Numbered from the stretch's first letter, positions 1-10,872 are shown. The stretch: DNA of 64,000 nucleotides from Mucilaginibacter defluvii (GCF_039543225.1 NZ_BAABJI010000002.1:1860001-1924000); one strand, 5' to 3'. The notes: generated by a model not told the origin, from the letters alone. Made by a program: numbers and translations.

Positions 1-148
1 ACACCAAACGACCCGCCACCTTACGGTCGGTTGAGCCCATTTGTTTGTTGAGGCGGTAAAAGCCCGGCAAAAATTTACCTAACGGCGTATCAGCCGGATA
101 TTCATCCAAAATACGTAAAAACGTTTTTAGCTGATTCAGTGCTTTCAT
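1..148 (-). CDS. RsmB-like 16S rRNA m5C methyltransferase, N-terminal fragment
   Basis: Only the first 49 codons are inside the window; the gene continues beyond base 1. The visible peptide starts [14 protein letters not shown] and contains KQMGSTDRKVAGRLV. That GSxDR(K/R) block after a hydrophobic helix is typical of the NusB-like N-terminal domain of Bacteroidota RsmB/Sun-type rRNA cytosine-C5 methyltransferases. The methyltransferase core is not visible, so the function is inferred from this short stretch. The ATG overlaps the TGA of the upstream lipoprotein gene (ATGA, 4 bases), so the two are probably translationally coupled. Confidence 0.6.
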   Translation of the reverse strand, partial: MKALNQLKTFLRILDEYPADTPLGKFLPGFYRLNKQMGSTDRKVAGRLV

Positions 149-1422
149 TCCACCTGCTTTAATTCAAAATTTTCGTATCGCAACAGGTTAACATGTTTGT
201 TTACCCAACCCTGGCCTTTTTTATAAATAAAGTCAAAGCTGTTATGTAAGCCCCTGAACTCATTATCATCCAGGCTCTTCAGCTTATCGGTATCATCAGC
301 CAGTAACTGACCAAAGTACATGCCTTCATCAAATGCTTTGATAGCATATTCTGTTGGTTCGGCGCGGTAAGCACGGCGATAATTGCGCATAAAAGTTATG
401 GTAGCCTGCGAGCGATAATTCACCCTGTCTGCCGAGGTGATATACGCATTGAGTCGTTGCATCTGGTCTGATTTCAGGAAGCTGAATTTCTCCCAATTGG
501 GGTGCCCGATTACCGTCATGGGGTAACGCTTGGCCAATGTATCTAACGAGTAAAGCGTAATCTTTAAAAAAGACTGGTTGGTTGAGGGAATAACCATAAA
601 GTTGCGGTCAAACCTGGTCATCTGCGCAACAATTGGTTTCAGGTTTCCCCGGGTTACGGTTAGTTGAACCACCTTTATTTTCTTTTTACTTAAACTGTCA
701 ACAGCCTTCTTGAAGTACCTGATGTAAGGCAGCTCGGCGCTGTAGCCGGATGTAAGCACGAATATCTTTTTTGTCTTCGACTTTTCTACCGCAAATTCAG
801 CCGCACGCAGGGCATGATATTCCAGCGGCGGTATAACCGTTATAAGGTTCTCGGCATTATAGGTTGTTGGCGCCGATGGCGACAACGGCGACAGGATCAG
901 CTTTTTGTTATTACCCGGTACCGTGGTAAAGGCCTTCATCCCGTCAGGAAATACTGGGCCAACAATCAGGTCGCTGCTTTTTATCTGCGGGTTTAACGCC
1001 AGGCTGTGCGAGTGTGAGGGTTCATCCTTTGAGTCGAACAACTGCACACGGTAATTAGCGCCCTCGCCGGTAAGTGAGTCAAGCGCGAGCTTGAAGCCCC
1101 GGTAATAATCTAACGCGATGGAAGCTTTTTTTAAACCCGCGGCGCTGTAGTTAGCGCCGGGGTTTAAATGATCCAAGCCGAAAGGCAGTATCAACGCAAT
1201 GTTCGATACTCTTTTATCAGATACCTTTTTGGCATCCTTGTCCTCTTTTTTATTTTTATCGGCTTTATCGCCGGGCTTATCCGAAGTTTTATCAGTTGGC
1301 TTAGTTGTACCCTTACCAACAGGGCGTGTTTTTGGCGAACACGCTGCAGCAAGTGCAACAACTAAAATAAGTAACCACTTATTCCCACTCAATAGTGGCC
1401 GGTGGTTTCGAACTGATATCAT
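145..1422 (-). CDS. Periplasmic-binding-fold (type I, LppC/ABC substrate-binding-like) lipoprotein
   Basis: The 425-residue protein has a lipoprotein signal (hydrophobic [12 protein letters not shown], lipobox Cys at residue 28), then a Lys/Asp-rich linker (about 30-70). The rest resembles a type I periplasmic-binding domain (about 73-420, with [10 protein letters not shown] near the start and [10 protein letters not shown] in the middle). Bacteroidota homologues often carry a LysM domain and are annotated as amino-acid ABC substrate-binding proteins; no LysM is seen here and no permease is adjacent, so a peptidoglycan-related role is equally possible. The ATG at 1422 lies 44 bases inside the 3' end of guaA. 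An in-frame TTG at 1392 would give a more usual 18-residue signal and only 14 bases of overlap. The 3' end overlaps the rsmB-like gene by 4 bases. Confidence 0.72.
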   Translation of the reverse strand: MISVRNHRPLLSGNKWLLILVVALAAACSPKTRPVGKGTTKPTDKTSDKPGDKADKNKKEDKDAKKVSDKRVSNIALILPFGLDHLNPGANYSAAGLKKASIALDYYRGFKLALDSLTGEGANYRVQLFDSKDEPSHSHSLALNPQIKSSDLIVGPVFPDGMKAFTTVPGNNKKLILSPLSPSAPTTYNAENLITVIPPLEYHALRAAEFAVEKSKTKKIFVLTSGYSAELPYIRYFKKAVDSLSKKKIKVVQLTVTRGNLKPIVAQMTRFDRNFMVIPSTNQSFLKITLYSLDTLAKRYPMTVIGHPNWEKFSFLKSDQMQRLNAYITSADRVNYRSQATITFMRNYRRAYRAEPTEYAIKAFDEGMYFGQLLADDTDKLKSLDDNEFRGLHNSFDFIYKKGQGWVNKHVNLLRYENFELKQVE

Positions 1423-2908
1423 ATACTACCCGGTTTATGCCTTTTACGTTATTGATAATTTCGTTTGATATTTTGGCCAACAGCTCATACGGTAAGTGGC
1501 ACCAATCGGCCGTCATACCGTCAACTGATTCAACCGCGCGAAGCGCTACCGCATTTTCATAAGTGCGCTCATCGCCCATTACCCCTACCGATTGTACCGG
1601 TAAAAATATGGTGCCCGCCTGCCAAACTTTATCATAAACACCGGCAGCCTTTAAATTGTTGATGTAAATCGCATCGGCTTCCTGTAATATATGCACTTTC
1701 TCGGGTGTTACCTCACCTAATATTCTGATAGCCAAACCCGGACCAGGGAATGGGTGGCGGCCTAAAATATTAGGATCAATACCCAAAGCCTTGCCTACGT
1801 TACGTACCTCATCCTTAAAAAGGGTATTCAATGGCTCAACTACTTTCAGCTTCATAAAATCAGGCAAACCACCTACGTTATGGTGCGATTTAATAGTTGC
1901 CGATGGGCCTTTAACCGATACCGACTCGATAACGTCAGGATAAATTGTACCCTGGCCAAGCCATTTTACATCCTGCACTTCGTGCGCGGCATCATCAAAC
2001 ACCTCAATAAATACACGGCCTATGGCTTTACGTTTCAGTTCAGGGTCGGTTAAACCAGCCAGGGCATCGTAAAAGCGTTGCTTGGCATCAATGCCTTTTA
2101 TATTCAAGCCCATGTGCTTGTATGAGTCGAGCACCAACTCATACTCATCCTTGCGCAGCAGGCCGTTATCAACAAATATACAGTGCAGGTTTTTGCCGAT
2201 AGCATGGTGCAGCAATACTGCCGCAACCGATGAATCAACACCGCCTGAAAGGCCAAGCACTACCTTATCATCGCCCAATTTTTCTTTAAGCTGCGCGATG
2301 GTAGTTTCAACAAATGAGTCCGGAGTCCAATCTTGCGCGCATCCGCATATATCAACTAAAAAGTTGTGCAGCAGCTGCTTGCCATCCACACTGTGCGTTA
2401 CCTCGGGGTGAAACTGGATGCCGTAGGTTTGTGAGCCGGTTACATGGTAAGCGGCAACACGTACGCTATCGGTACTGGCAATTACCTCAAAATTATCAGC
2501 CAAACGGGCAATGGTATCGCCGTGCGACATCCACACCTGCGAGTCAGCCGGGATCATCTTCAGCAACGGATTTTCGTGGTTGATGTATTGCAGGTTGGCA
2601 CGGCCGTATTCGCGCGTGCTTGATGGCAATACTTCGCCGCCGTTAAAGTGGGCCAGGTACTGCGCGCCATAGCATACGCCAAGTATAGGCAATGAGCCAT
2701 GAAACTTAGCGAAATCAAAATGCGGCGCATCGTCCTGACGAACCGAATAAGGCGAACCTGAAAGGATGATGCCCTTTACGCTGCCGTCAACTTCAGGAAA
2801 ATTATTGAAGGGATGGATCTCGCAGTAAATGCGAAGCTCCCTGACACGGCGCGCTATAAGCTGGGTGAACTGCGAACCGAAGTCAAGAATGAGGATTTTT
2901 TCTTGCAT
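1379..2908 (-). CDS. guaA: GMP synthase (glutamine-hydrolysing)
   Basis: The enzyme converts XMP, ATP and glutamine to GMP in the cytoplasm. The 509 residues show both halves. The class I glutamine amidotransferase has Cys79 in GVCYG and His167/Glu169 in FHPE. The PP-loop ATP pyrophosphatase has SGGVDSS at 221-227. The C-terminal dimerisation domain ends in the family's typical IEWE. I place the start at the ATG for [11 protein letters not shown]; a TTG two codons upstream is in frame but sits inside the -7 box. That box (TATCTTTG, 2912-2919) ends only 3 bases from the ATG, so the message is probably leaderless or nearly so. The 3' end overlaps the downstream lipoprotein gene, which suggests a guaA-lipoprotein-rsmB transcription unit. 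Confidence 0.97.
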   Translation of the reverse strand: MQEKILILDFGSQFTQLIARRVRELRIYCEIHPFNNFPEVDGSVKGIILSGSPYSVRQDDAPHFDFAKFHGSLPILGVCYGAQYLAHFNGGEVLPSSTREYGRANLQYINHENPLLKMIPADSQVWMSHGDTIARLADNFEVIASTDSVRVAAYHVTGSQTYGIQFHPEVTHSVDGKQLLHNFLVDICGCAQDWTPDSFVETTIAQLKEKLGDDKVVLGLSGGVDSSVAAVLLHHAIGKNLHCIFVDNGLLRKDEYELVLDSYKHMGLNIKGIDAKQRFYDALAGLTDPELKRKAIGRVFIEVFDDAAHEVQDVKWLGQGTIYPDVIESVSVKGPSATIKSHHNVGGLPDFMKLKVVEPLNTLFKDEVRNVGKALGIDPNILGRHPFPGPGLAIRILGEVTPEKVHILQEADAIYINNLKAAGVYDKVWQAGTIFLPVQSVGVMGDERTYENAVALRAVESVDGMTADWCHLPYELLAKISNEIINNVKGINRVVYDISSKPPATIEWE

Positions 2909-2911
2909 GGG

Positions 2912-2919
2912 CAAAGATA
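2912..2919 (-). promoter_or_regulatory. -7 promoter box of guaA, abutting the start codon
   Basis: On the minus strand the bases read TATCTTTG, matching the Bacteroidota -7 consensus TAnnTTTG, followed by CCC and then the guaA ATG. No convincing TTTG -33 element lies about 20 bases upstream. The position implies a transcript starting at or very near the A of ATG. Confidence 0.55.
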
Positions 2920-2964
2920 GGATTTAGATGCGATATGTAATAAATGAGATTGAAGATAGTTTGT

Positions 2965-3369
2965 CTAATTATCATCATACTTAGTTTTAAAAGCGCTGTC
3001 GGCTACCACCTTTAATTCATCTGTCCATGTAACAGGGCTAATATTTTTTCCCGCTGTTATTTGATATGCTGCATTACCAATATCCTTACTATCTACAATA
3101 ATGGTATCGTTAGTTGGATGCCACAAAACCTGCCATTTATTGTTATCCGATACTCCGGTTTGCATGAAATACACTAATTCGTGGCTTTGATTATATAGTT
3201 TTAATCTTAAGCAACCTTTATTCGCTTTATTCTCTGTTTCATTATTAACATCAACAACCAAATTGTATTTTTTTGAGGGCGAGGTAAGACGTAACTTTTC
3301 GTCGGAAGTATTACATCCAAGGAAAAAAGAAAGAAACATTGAAAGACAAATAATTGAGATACGGTTCAT
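2965..3369 (-). CDS. Small lipoprotein of unknown function
   Basis: The 134-residue product has a lipoprotein signal with lipobox FFLGC (Cys18), followed by a polar domain with alternating hydrophobic residues that suggests a small beta-rich fold. I do not recognise the family. The ATG chosen gives a clean signal peptide; an 18-residue in-frame extension would run through the eno terminator and is unlikely. The start codon lies only 4 bases after the poly-U side of that terminator, so expression may depend on read-through from eno. The gene is AT-rich compared with its neighbours. Confidence 0.6.
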   Translation of the reverse strand: MNRISIICLSMFLSFFLGCNTSDEKLRLTSPSKKYNLVVDVNNETENKANKGCLRLKLYNQSHELVYFMQTGVSDNNKWQVLWHPTNDTIIVDSKDIGNAAYQITAGKNISPVTWTDELKVVADSAFKTKYDDN

Positions 3370-3373
3370 ATTA

Positions 3374-3403
3374 AAACAAAAAAGGCCGGAATTAACCGGC
3401 CTT
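3374..3403 (-). terminator. Rho-independent terminator of eno
   Basis: An 8-bp GC-rich stem (AAGGCCGG/CCGGCCTT) with a 6-base AT loop is followed on the minus strand by a run of T (A-tract 3375-3383 on the plus strand). It lies about 45 bases after the eno stop and directly before the next start codon. Its core closely matches the carA terminator at 16817-16848. Confidence 0.85.
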
Positions 3404-3445
3404 AATATAATTAGAATTTGCAATTAGCTTTTGGCTATCAACAAA

Positions 3446-4747
<1,302 letters not shown>

Positions 4748-4836
4748 TTATCAGCGTTTTTTATTAAAACTTTAAACTGCGCTAAGTTAAAGCTAATTAG
4801 CTAAAACGCAATTACAATTTAGTATTTAATGATTAT

Positions 4837-5577
4837 TTAATCGTGGATTGACGGTATATGCTCCCTTGGTTTGACCTTTTTACTGTTAATGCGGTATTGC
4901 AGCAAAATGGCCAGGTTATTTTTTGCCCCTGCCGATGTAAGCGTATAATTATACTGGTTGATCCAGCCGGCTTGTACGCTTAATGATTTATCAAACTGAT
5001 AACCCAAAGCTGCCGAAAAACGGTTACGCTCAAAATGCGGTGCCTTATTATTTAAAAACACCTCATTAAACAGGGCAATGTACCAGGTTTTAGGATCTAC
5101 CTTACGGTGATTTAAGGGTATGGCCAGGTTTAACCTGTAACGGAAACGGTTGCGGTAGCCGGTATTTTCAAAAAAGCGCTGTTCAATACGGTAACGGTGC
5201 TCTATCTTGATGCGATCCAGAAACTGGTTAACTACCAACTGCTCCCACAAACGGGTTTCAAGTGCGGTTGGCGGCTCATCCAGGTTGTCATAATCATAAG
5301 TGATGTAACGGCCTGTACCAATAAGGGCAGTGTAGTTTTTAGCAATATCGTAACTTATGCCGCCTTTTACTTCGTAATAAAAAGGCTGGTTATATAACAA
5401 AGTGTTTGTACGGGTTTGCAACTCAATATAGCCACCCCATTTGTGCGCGCTATCGCCGGGTAAAACAACGGTTACTATACCCCAGGTACCCGTTTTGCTG
5501 TTTTGCGCCTTAACATTTACCGAACAAGAAATTAATATCAGAATTAACAGTAAGCCCGAAAAGATATTTTTTAACAT
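4837..5577 (-). CDS. DUF2490 family outer-membrane protein
   Basis: The 246-residue protein has an N-terminal signal peptide (hydrophobic core after MLKNIFSG, cleavage near VKAQ). The rest has alternating strands rich in Arg, Tyr and Phe, with phrases such as IEHRYRIEQRF and NRFRYRLNLAIPL that are typical of DUF2490, predicted beta-barrels of unknown function in Bacteroidota. It probably sits in the outer membrane. The start is the ATG at 5577; an upstream in-frame TTG lies inside the -7 box (5596-5603). Confidence 0.8.
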   Translation of the reverse strand: MLKNIFSGLLLILILISCSVNVKAQNSKTGTWGIVTVVLPGDSAHKWGGYIELQTRTNTLLYNQPFYYEVKGGISYDIAKNYTALIGTGRYITYDYDNLDEPPTALETRLWEQLVVNQFLDRIKIEHRYRIEQRFFENTGYRNRFRYRLNLAIPLNHRKVDPKTWYIALFNEVFLNNKAPHFERNRFSAALGYQFDKSLSVQAGWINQYNYTLTSAGAKNNLAILLQYRINSKKVKPREHIPSIHD

Positions 5578-5595
5578 CAGATTAACATTATGATG

Positions 5596-5603
5596 CAAAT
5601 GTA
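5596..5603 (-). promoter_or_regulatory. -7 box upstream of the DUF2490 gene
   Basis: The minus strand reads TACATTTG, matching TAnnTTTG, 18 bases before the ATG at 5577. No clear -33 TTTG was found. The 14-base string TATTTTAATGTTAA occurs twice just upstream (about 5615 and 5648). Confidence 0.45.
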
Positions 5604-5666
5604 TTTCGGTAATGTTATTTTAATGTTAAGCAGAAAGTCCCTAATATTATTTTAATGTTAATTAAA

Positions 5667-6848
5667 CTATTCCCACTTAAAGGTTTTTACCGCGATGGTA
5701 TAAATCACAATTCCCCAAATCAGCAATATTAAAAGCTGATGCGTTACGTCGCCAAGCCCTGCACCTTCAAAAGCCACCTTGCGCATGGCATCGTTTAAAT
5801 AAGTTAAGGGCAAAATGCGGCTTACGGGCTGTAACCAGGCCGGAAAGTTATCAATAGAGAAAAAAGTGCCGGACAGTAGGAACTGCGGCAGGGTGATAAT
5901 ATTGGCTATCGGCGGCACAGAGCTTTCATTTTTGGCGATGCCCGATACGGTGAAACCAAAACCCATAAAAACGATCAACCCGATGACTGACAGTATGAGC
6001 ATGTTAATTACCGTTACCGCCCCATGCACCAGCGTGAAGCCAAAAGCGAAATGGCCGATAAGAATTATAAACAGGGCCCCAATCAGCGAGAAACAGATAC
6101 GTGCCAGCGCCTCGCCCAATACAATACTTGCCCGCTTAACCGGCGTAGCAAAAAAGCGCTTAATAACTAAGGTGATACGCAGGCTCAGAAACACGAACGC
6201 CGTACCAAATACGCCTGTACTCAGTAACGAGAAACCTAACTGACCGGGTAAGATAAAATCAATGGTTTTGTAAGCGCGGCCTGTGATGGTGCTTTCACGC
6301 ACTTCGGCCATTTGAAAACCAGCGGCGGCACGCGCAGCGGCATCTGCATCGCCGCCAGAACGACTTGCCAGCACTTGCTGCATAAATTTGATATTCACCT
6401 CATTTTTTATATTGGTGATTATCGATTTAAATATATCGCCTTTGGCTGATGATGTGGTATAGTTTACATTAACTGTGTAAGGAGCATTGCCGGATGTGAG
6501 ACGCATTTTGCCATCGCCGGTTTTAACGTAGTTGTTCGATTTAATTTGCAATACCGCATCCAAACTACCTTTTGATAGATTTTGGTTAAGCGATTGGGTG
6601 TCCAACCCTTTGTGGAGTTTGATGATGGATGTTTGTTCAAGCGCTTTATAGATGGGGTTTGCGGTATCTGTACCCGGTGCTACGCCTACATCAACCTTTA
6701 CGCCGCCGCCGCCAATAAAGCCGAACACCAAAATAAATATCAGCGGGAACGCCAATGTAAAAACCACCGACGACGGACTGCGCAGGATTGACCGTAAACT
6801 CGCCTTCGCAATGGCCAGCGTGGCCCCAACATGATTGTATTTACTCAT
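5667..6848 (-). CDS. ABC-2 type transporter permease
   Basis: The 393-residue membrane protein has one N-terminal membrane segment (about 28-50, ending GFIGGGG), a large extracytoplasmic region (about 50-200) and five or six C-terminal helices (about 205-390), including the ABC-2 family phrase PQFLLSGTFFSIDNFP. This is the YhgE/DrrB-like ABC2_membrane_3 architecture used to export lipids, drugs or polysaccharides. The ATPase partner is encoded immediately upstream (6946-7707), 97 bases away. The ATG for MSKYN is preferred over an in-frame GTG three codons earlier. The substrate cannot be told from sequence. Confidence 0.88.
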   Translation of the reverse strand: MSKYNHVGATLAIAKASLRSILRSPSSVVFTLAFPLIFILVFGFIGGGGVKVDVGVAPGTDTANPIYKALEQTSIIKLHKGLDTQSLNQNLSKGSLDAVLQIKSNNYVKTGDGKMRLTSGNAPYTVNVNYTTSSAKGDIFKSIITNIKNEVNIKFMQQVLASRSGGDADAAARAAAGFQMAEVRESTITGRAYKTIDFILPGQLGFSLLSTGVFGTAFVFLSLRITLVIKRFFATPVKRASIVLGEALARICFSLIGALFIILIGHFAFGFTLVHGAVTVINMLILSVIGLIVFMGFGFTVSGIAKNESSVPPIANIITLPQFLLSGTFFSIDNFPAWLQPVSRILPLTYLNDAMRKVAFEGAGLGDVTHQLLILLIWGIVIYTIAVKTFKWE

Positions 6849-6880
6849 AAATCTCACCCCAACCTCTCTCCAAAAAAGAT
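6849..6880. repeat. Half-copy of a CT-rich palindromic intergenic repeat
   Basis: The stretch reads ATCTCACCCCAACCTCTCTC followed by CAAAAAAG. It resembles one arm of the CT-rich palindromes at 7817-7880 and 61735-61768. It lies in the spacer between the ABC ATPase and permease genes. Confidence 0.4.
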
Positions 6881-6945
6881 GGGCATTATATTTTTATTTA
6901 CTAATTATATATCCTAACTGCAAACTGCAACTGCTACCTTCTGAA

Positions 6946-7707
6946 CTATCCTCTCCACTCTTTACCTGTCAGATCAATGAATACATCTTCCAGGGTGGCG
7001 GCTTTTACTTCTTTTTTGCGTTCAAAACCTGATGCTACCAGTTTGTCAACAAAATTATCCGGGGTATCAATACCTACAATTTTGCCGCCGTCAACAAAGG
7101 CTACACGGTCGCACAGCACTTCGGCCTCATCCATATAGTGGGTGGTGATCACCACGGTGGTACCGCTGTCGCGAATCTTGATGATCAGGTCCCACAAATT
7201 ACGGCGTGCCTGCGGGTCGAGCCCGGTTGTGGGTTCGTCCAAAAATATAATGCGTGGATTGTTAATCAGCGTTGTAGCGATGGAGAACCGCTGCTTTTGC
7301 CCGCCCGAAAGTTGTTTGTATTTGGCCTTGGCCTTATCAGTGAGGGCTACCATCTCCAGCATCTCCAAAGGTTTTTTATTGATGCCGTATAATCCGGAGA
7401 AAAGCTCGATCAGTTCAGAAAGGTTAAGGTTGGGATAATAACCCGCTGCCTGTAGTTGTACGCCTATGCGCTGTTTTATACTCTCGGCATTGGTATCAAC
7501 CGAAAAGCCGTCAACAATAATTTCACCCGAGGTTTTATCGCGCAGGGTTTCAATAATTTCGAGCGTGGTGGTTTTGCCCGCGCCATTTGGCCCAAGCAAG
7601 CCAAATATCTCCCCCTCGTAAACCTCAAAACTTATATCCCTTACAGCTTCAAAATCACCATAGTTTTTAACCAGGTTTTTTACGCTGATAATAGGCTGTT
7701 TTTCCAT
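6946..7707 (-). CDS. ABC transporter ATP-binding protein (DrrA/CcmA type)
   Basis: The 253-residue ATPase has Walker A GPNGAGKT (39-46), signature LSGGQKQR (133-140), Walker B IIFLDEPT (Asp157, Glu158) and an H-loop His in TTHYMDEAE. The C-terminal end (EDVFIDLTGKEWRG) is typical of DrrA-like exporters. It is the partner of the permease encoded downstream. The start at MEKQPIISV gives a standard N-terminus; a 26-codon upstream extension in frame has no family support. Confidence 0.93.
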   Translation of the reverse strand: MEKQPIISVKNLVKNYGDFEAVRDISFEVYEGEIFGLLGPNGAGKTTTLEIIETLRDKTSGEIIVDGFSVDTNAESIKQRIGVQLQAAGYYPNLNLSELIELFSGLYGINKKPLEMLEMVALTDKAKAKYKQLSGGQKQRFSIATTLINNPRIIFLDEPTTGLDPQARRNLWDLIIKIRDSGTTVVITTHYMDEAEVLCDRVAFVDGGKIVGIDTPDNFVDKLVASGFERKKEVKAATLEDVFIDLTGKEWRG

Positions 7708-7816
7708 GCTGTAAAAATGGCACAGATTATTGATATTCTTACAATTTTTTAATTCGATTGACGGAATTTTTACAGCGGGGAACATATAATGTTGTCATTT
7801 CGACGAGGTGCACCCA

Positions 7817-7880
7817 CCCAACCCTCCCAAAGGGAGGGCTTAATAAAAAAGTCCTCCCCATGAGGAGGATTTAGGAGGGG
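7817..7880. repeat. CT-rich double palindrome, possible bidirectional terminator
   Basis: Two inverted repeats lie side by side: CCCTCCC-AAA-GGGAGGG (7822-7838) and TCCTCC...GGAGGA (7852-7869), followed by a further AGGAGGGG copy. A partial TGTCATTTCGACGAGG string (7793-7808) lies just before and matches the end of the element at 12964-13046. The repeat sits between the helicase stop and the ABC ATPase gene and could end transcription of the helicase gene. Confidence 0.6.
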
Positions 7881-7882
7881 TA

Positions 7883-9205
7883 TTATGCTCTTTTACCGCT
7901 TGGCCTTGCACCGCTCATGCCACTGCTGCCGCCTTTGGCTTTGTTGTTGCCTCCGCGAGTGTTGTTGTTACGGCGCCGGTTGTTACGCTGCTTTTCGGCC
8001 GATGATGCCTTGTTGTGGTGCGGCTGCTTTTTCAGGTCCTGCAAAATACGTTGCTCGCGGGTAAGCTGCGCTAACGGGTATGGGTGCGAGTCATTAACCG
8101 GAACTTTTACACCTATCAACTTTTCAATATCTTTCAGGTACTCCTTTTCTTCCTCATCACAAAACGAAATAGCTTTGCCGCTTGCACCTGCACGCCCGGT
8201 ACGGCCAATACGGTGTACGTAAGTTTCAGGTATATTAGGCAGTTCGTAGTTGATCACAAAGGCCAGCTCGTCAATATCAATACCACGGGCGGCAATATCA
8301 GTTGCCACCAGTACACGGGTAGTATGTGCCTTAAAGTTGTTAAGTGCACGCTGCCTTGCGTTTTGTGATTTATTGCCGTGGATAGCCTCGGCAGTTATAT
8401 TGGCTTTATTCAGGTCTTTCACTACCTTATCGGCACCGTGCTTGGTACGGGTAAATACCAGTGCAGTTACAATAGATTTATCCTGCAGTACAAAGTTGAG
8501 CAGGCTTTTTTTATCTCCTTTGGCAACAAAGTACATTTCCTGCTGTATTGTTTCGGCGGTTGACGATACCGGGGTAACCTCAACGCGCTCAGGCTTGTTC
8601 AAAATGCTGTCGGCCAGCTGCTGTATCTCCTTGGGCATAGTAGCCGAAAAAAACAGCGTTTGCCTTTTGGCAGGTACTTTAGCTATTATCTTCTTAACAT
8701 CATGCACAAAGCCCATGTCCAGCATACGGTCGGCCTCATCAAGTATAAGCATTTGGATATGGTCAAGGTGAACAAAACGCTGGTTCATCAGGTCTAATAA
8801 CCTGCCGGGAGTAGCTACCAAAATATCCACGCCTTTTTTTAGCGAATCAGTTTGTGGGTTTTGCGATACACCACCGAAGATCACCAGGTGCTTTAGGCCT
8901 GTATGCTTGCCGTAAGCGGCAAGGCTGTCGCCAATTTGTATGGCCAGTTCGCGGGTTGGTGTTAATATTAGTGCCTTTATGGTTTTTTGTTCGCGGTGCT
9001 GCTGGCGTTGCTGGTAAAGCAGTTGCAGTGTAGGTATTGAGAAGGCGGCCGTTTTACCTGTACCGGTTTGCGCACAACCCAGCAAATCCTTTTTTTGCAG
9101 GATGATGGGTATAGATTGTGCCTGTATAGGAGTAGGTGTAGTGTAACCTTCGGTTTGTAATGCCTTTAATATAGGATCAATTAAATTAAGTTGCTGAAAT
9201 GACAT
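7883..9205 (-). CDS. DEAD-box ATP-dependent RNA helicase (RhlE type)
   Basis: The 440-residue protein remodels RNA duplexes, probably in ribosome assembly or mRNA turnover. Visible motifs are the Q motif region (PTPIQ), Walker A AQTGTGKT (45-52), PTRELA (83-88), DEAD (156-159), SAT (187-189), the helicase C-terminal ARGID block and HRIGRTGR. The tail (about 390-440) is rich in Lys, Arg, Asn and Gly, as in RhlE-like proteins. The start MSFQQLNL is normal. A -7 box lies 88 bases upstream, so the message has a leader of about 80 bases, as often found for cold-responsive helicases (inference). Confidence 0.95.
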   Translation of the reverse strand: MSFQQLNLIDPILKALQTEGYTTPTPIQAQSIPIILQKKDLLGCAQTGTGKTAAFSIPTLQLLYQQRQQHREQKTIKALILTPTRELAIQIGDSLAAYGKHTGLKHLVIFGGVSQNPQTDSLKKGVDILVATPGRLLDLMNQRFVHLDHIQMLILDEADRMLDMGFVHDVKKIIAKVPAKRQTLFFSATMPKEIQQLADSILNKPERVEVTPVSSTAETIQQEMYFVAKGDKKSLLNFVLQDKSIVTALVFTRTKHGADKVVKDLNKANITAEAIHGNKSQNARQRALNNFKAHTTRVLVATDIAARGIDIDELAFVINYELPNIPETYVHRIGRTGRAGASGKAISFCDEEEKEYLKDIEKLIGVKVPVNDSHPYPLAQLTREQRILQDLKKQPHHNKASSAEKQRNNRRRNNNTRGGNNKAKGGSSGMSGARPSGKRA

Positions 9206-9292
9206 GTATTGTAAATTATTTGCTGGCTATGTTCTATTTTAAGCCATGATGCAGGCGATATGCCTTGTAAACGAGCGGGTATTCAATTTCAG

Positions 9293-9300
9293 CAAAGATA
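9293..9300 (-). promoter_or_regulatory. -7 box upstream of the DEAD-box helicase gene
   Basis: The minus strand reads TATCTTTG (TAnnTTTG). It lies 88 bases before the ATG. No -33 TTTG at the expected distance. Confidence 0.5.
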
Positions 9301-9471
9301 CAATTAATTATTCAACATAAATTTTTATTGTCGGGCGGCTATTTTTATAAGTAATTGTGTAACGTATTTTACAAATCAGCGTCTATTATGCAAACGCGCA
9401 AGCTTTTGTGCCGGTTGCTCCTGCTTTCTTAATTATATCGATATATTTATATTCTAATTAATTAACTGTTT

Positions 9472-10854
9472 ATGACCTTGAAATTTATCAAACATTTATC
9501 GTTAAGTGTTACAGGGCTGCTTTGTGCCTTGTGCGCTGTGGCGCAGCCTAAGCTGCCCGAAGGCTATTTCTGGAAAAAACTCCCTAATGGCCTCGAAATA
9601 GTGGTTATTGAGAACAGCAAAGTTCCGCTGGCCACTATCGAAATTGCTGTAAAAAATGGCGCCTATACCGAAGGCCCGGAGTACAGCGGACTATCGCACC
9701 TGTTTGAACACATGTTTTTTAAAGCCAATAAGGATTATCCTGACCAGGAAAAATTCCTGAAACGTACCCAGGAGCTTGGCGCAATATGGAACGGTACTAC
9801 CGACGTGGAGCGTGTGAACTATTTTTTCACTTTTGACCGCGATAGTTTAAAAGCCGGTTTAAAGTTTATGAACGCGGCAATCCGTTTCCCTATCTATCGC
9901 GAAGAAGATATGACCAAGGAGCGCCCCGTGGTTGACGGCGAATTTCAGCGTGCCGAAAGCAGCCCATATTTTCAGCTTTGGTACGAGGAGCAAAAAAAGC
10001 TTTGGGGCGACCTGGTAACCCGCAAAAATCCGATAGGCGACCACGAAGTGATCAATACTGCAACCCCTGCGAAAATGATGATTATCAAAGATAAATACTA
10101 CCACCCTAACAACAGTCTGCTGGTAATTTGCGGTGATGTTAAGCACGATGCCGCCTTCAGTTTGGCCGAAAGCATTTTTGGCGACTGGGCATCAAGTGGC
10201 TTTGATCCGCATGCAAAATACCCTATCCCGCCGTTTAAGCCGCTTACTAAGGATGAGTTTTTTGTAAAAGAATCAAGCATAGCTAAAACCCCGGCACTGA
10301 TGTATTCATGGCATGGCCCGTCATACTTAACCGACTCTGCCGCCACCATTGCCGCCGATGTATTCTCGACTATAGTAGGTTTAAACTCATCAAAATTACA
10401 ACAGGCTTTGGTTGATAAGGGTTTGGCGTCATCAGTTGATGTTAGCTACAGCACCTGCCGTTACGTAGGCCCCATCAGCGTAAGCGTTGAGCCTACCAGT
10501 CCCGAAAAAATTAAGGAGTGCCATGAGGTGCTGATGAAGCAGATTGCCATGTGGGACAAAGCCGACTATTTTACCGACGAGCAATTGAAGGATGCTAAGG
10601 CTATTATGCTGCGCAACAATCTTCGCCGTCAGGAAAAACCGTCGTCGCTGGCCAGCCAGCTAACCTACCAATGGTGCAGCACATCGCTGAATTATTTTAC
10701 TGACCTGGATGCGAACTACCAGAAAGTAACACGCCAGGACATCAAAAATTATATTGATAAATACATCATCGGCAAGCCAAAGGTAGCAGGCGTTATACTG
10801 CAGCCAGAAGCAAGTAAACAATACAATGTAGCTTCGTTTTTTGTAGCTAAATAA
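9472..10854 (+). CDS. M16 family zinc metallopeptidase, catalytic member
   Basis: The 460-residue exported peptidase has a signal peptide (cleavage near AVAQ, about residue 25). It carries the inverted zinc motif HxxEH as His76-Leu-Phe-Glu79-His80, with a downstream acidic stretch expected to hold the third ligand. The layout, two M16 half-domains in about 460 residues, fits the M16B processing-peptidase group. It is followed after 18 bases by a second M16-like gene that lacks HxxEH. Such pairs form a catalytic/non-catalytic heterodimer with a closed chamber that degrades peptides. The substrate is unknown; location is periplasmic by the signal. Confidence 0.92.
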   Translation: MTLKFIKHLSLSVTGLLCALCAVAQPKLPEGYFWKKLPNGLEIVVIENSKVPLATIEIAVKNGAYTEGPEYSGLSHLFEHMFFKANKDYPDQEKFLKRTQELGAIWNGTTDVERVNYFFTFDRDSLKAGLKFMNAAIRFPIYREEDMTKERPVVDGEFQRAESSPYFQLWYEEQKKLWGDLVTRKNPIGDHEVINTATPAKMMIIKDKYYHPNNSLLVICGDVKHDAAFSLAESIFGDWASSGFDPHAKYPIPPFKPLTKDEFFVKESSIAKTPALMYSWHGPSYLTDSAATIAADVFSTIVGLNSSKLQQALVDKGLASSVDVSYSTCRYVGPISVSVEPTSPEKIKECHEVLMKQIAMWDKADYFTDEQLKDAKAIMLRNNLRRQEKPSSLASQLTYQWCSTSLNYFTDLDANYQKVTRQDIKNYIDKYIIGKPKVAGVILQPEASKQYNVASFFVAK

Positions 10855-10872
10855 ACCTTAAATTTTATTACG

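Noticed and set aside
814..1365. Open frames opposite the lipoprotein gene
   Set aside because: Short, composition follows the opposite strand, no family resemblance.
7708..7785. 26-codon N-terminal extension of the ABC ATPase
   Set aside because: No family support; the ATG at 7707 begins the normal ABC domain.
9206..9471. Possible tRNA or small RNA between the helicase and M16 genes
   Set aside because: No GGTTCGAATCC-like T-arm or cloverleaf; only the helicase -7 box and AT-rich DNA.
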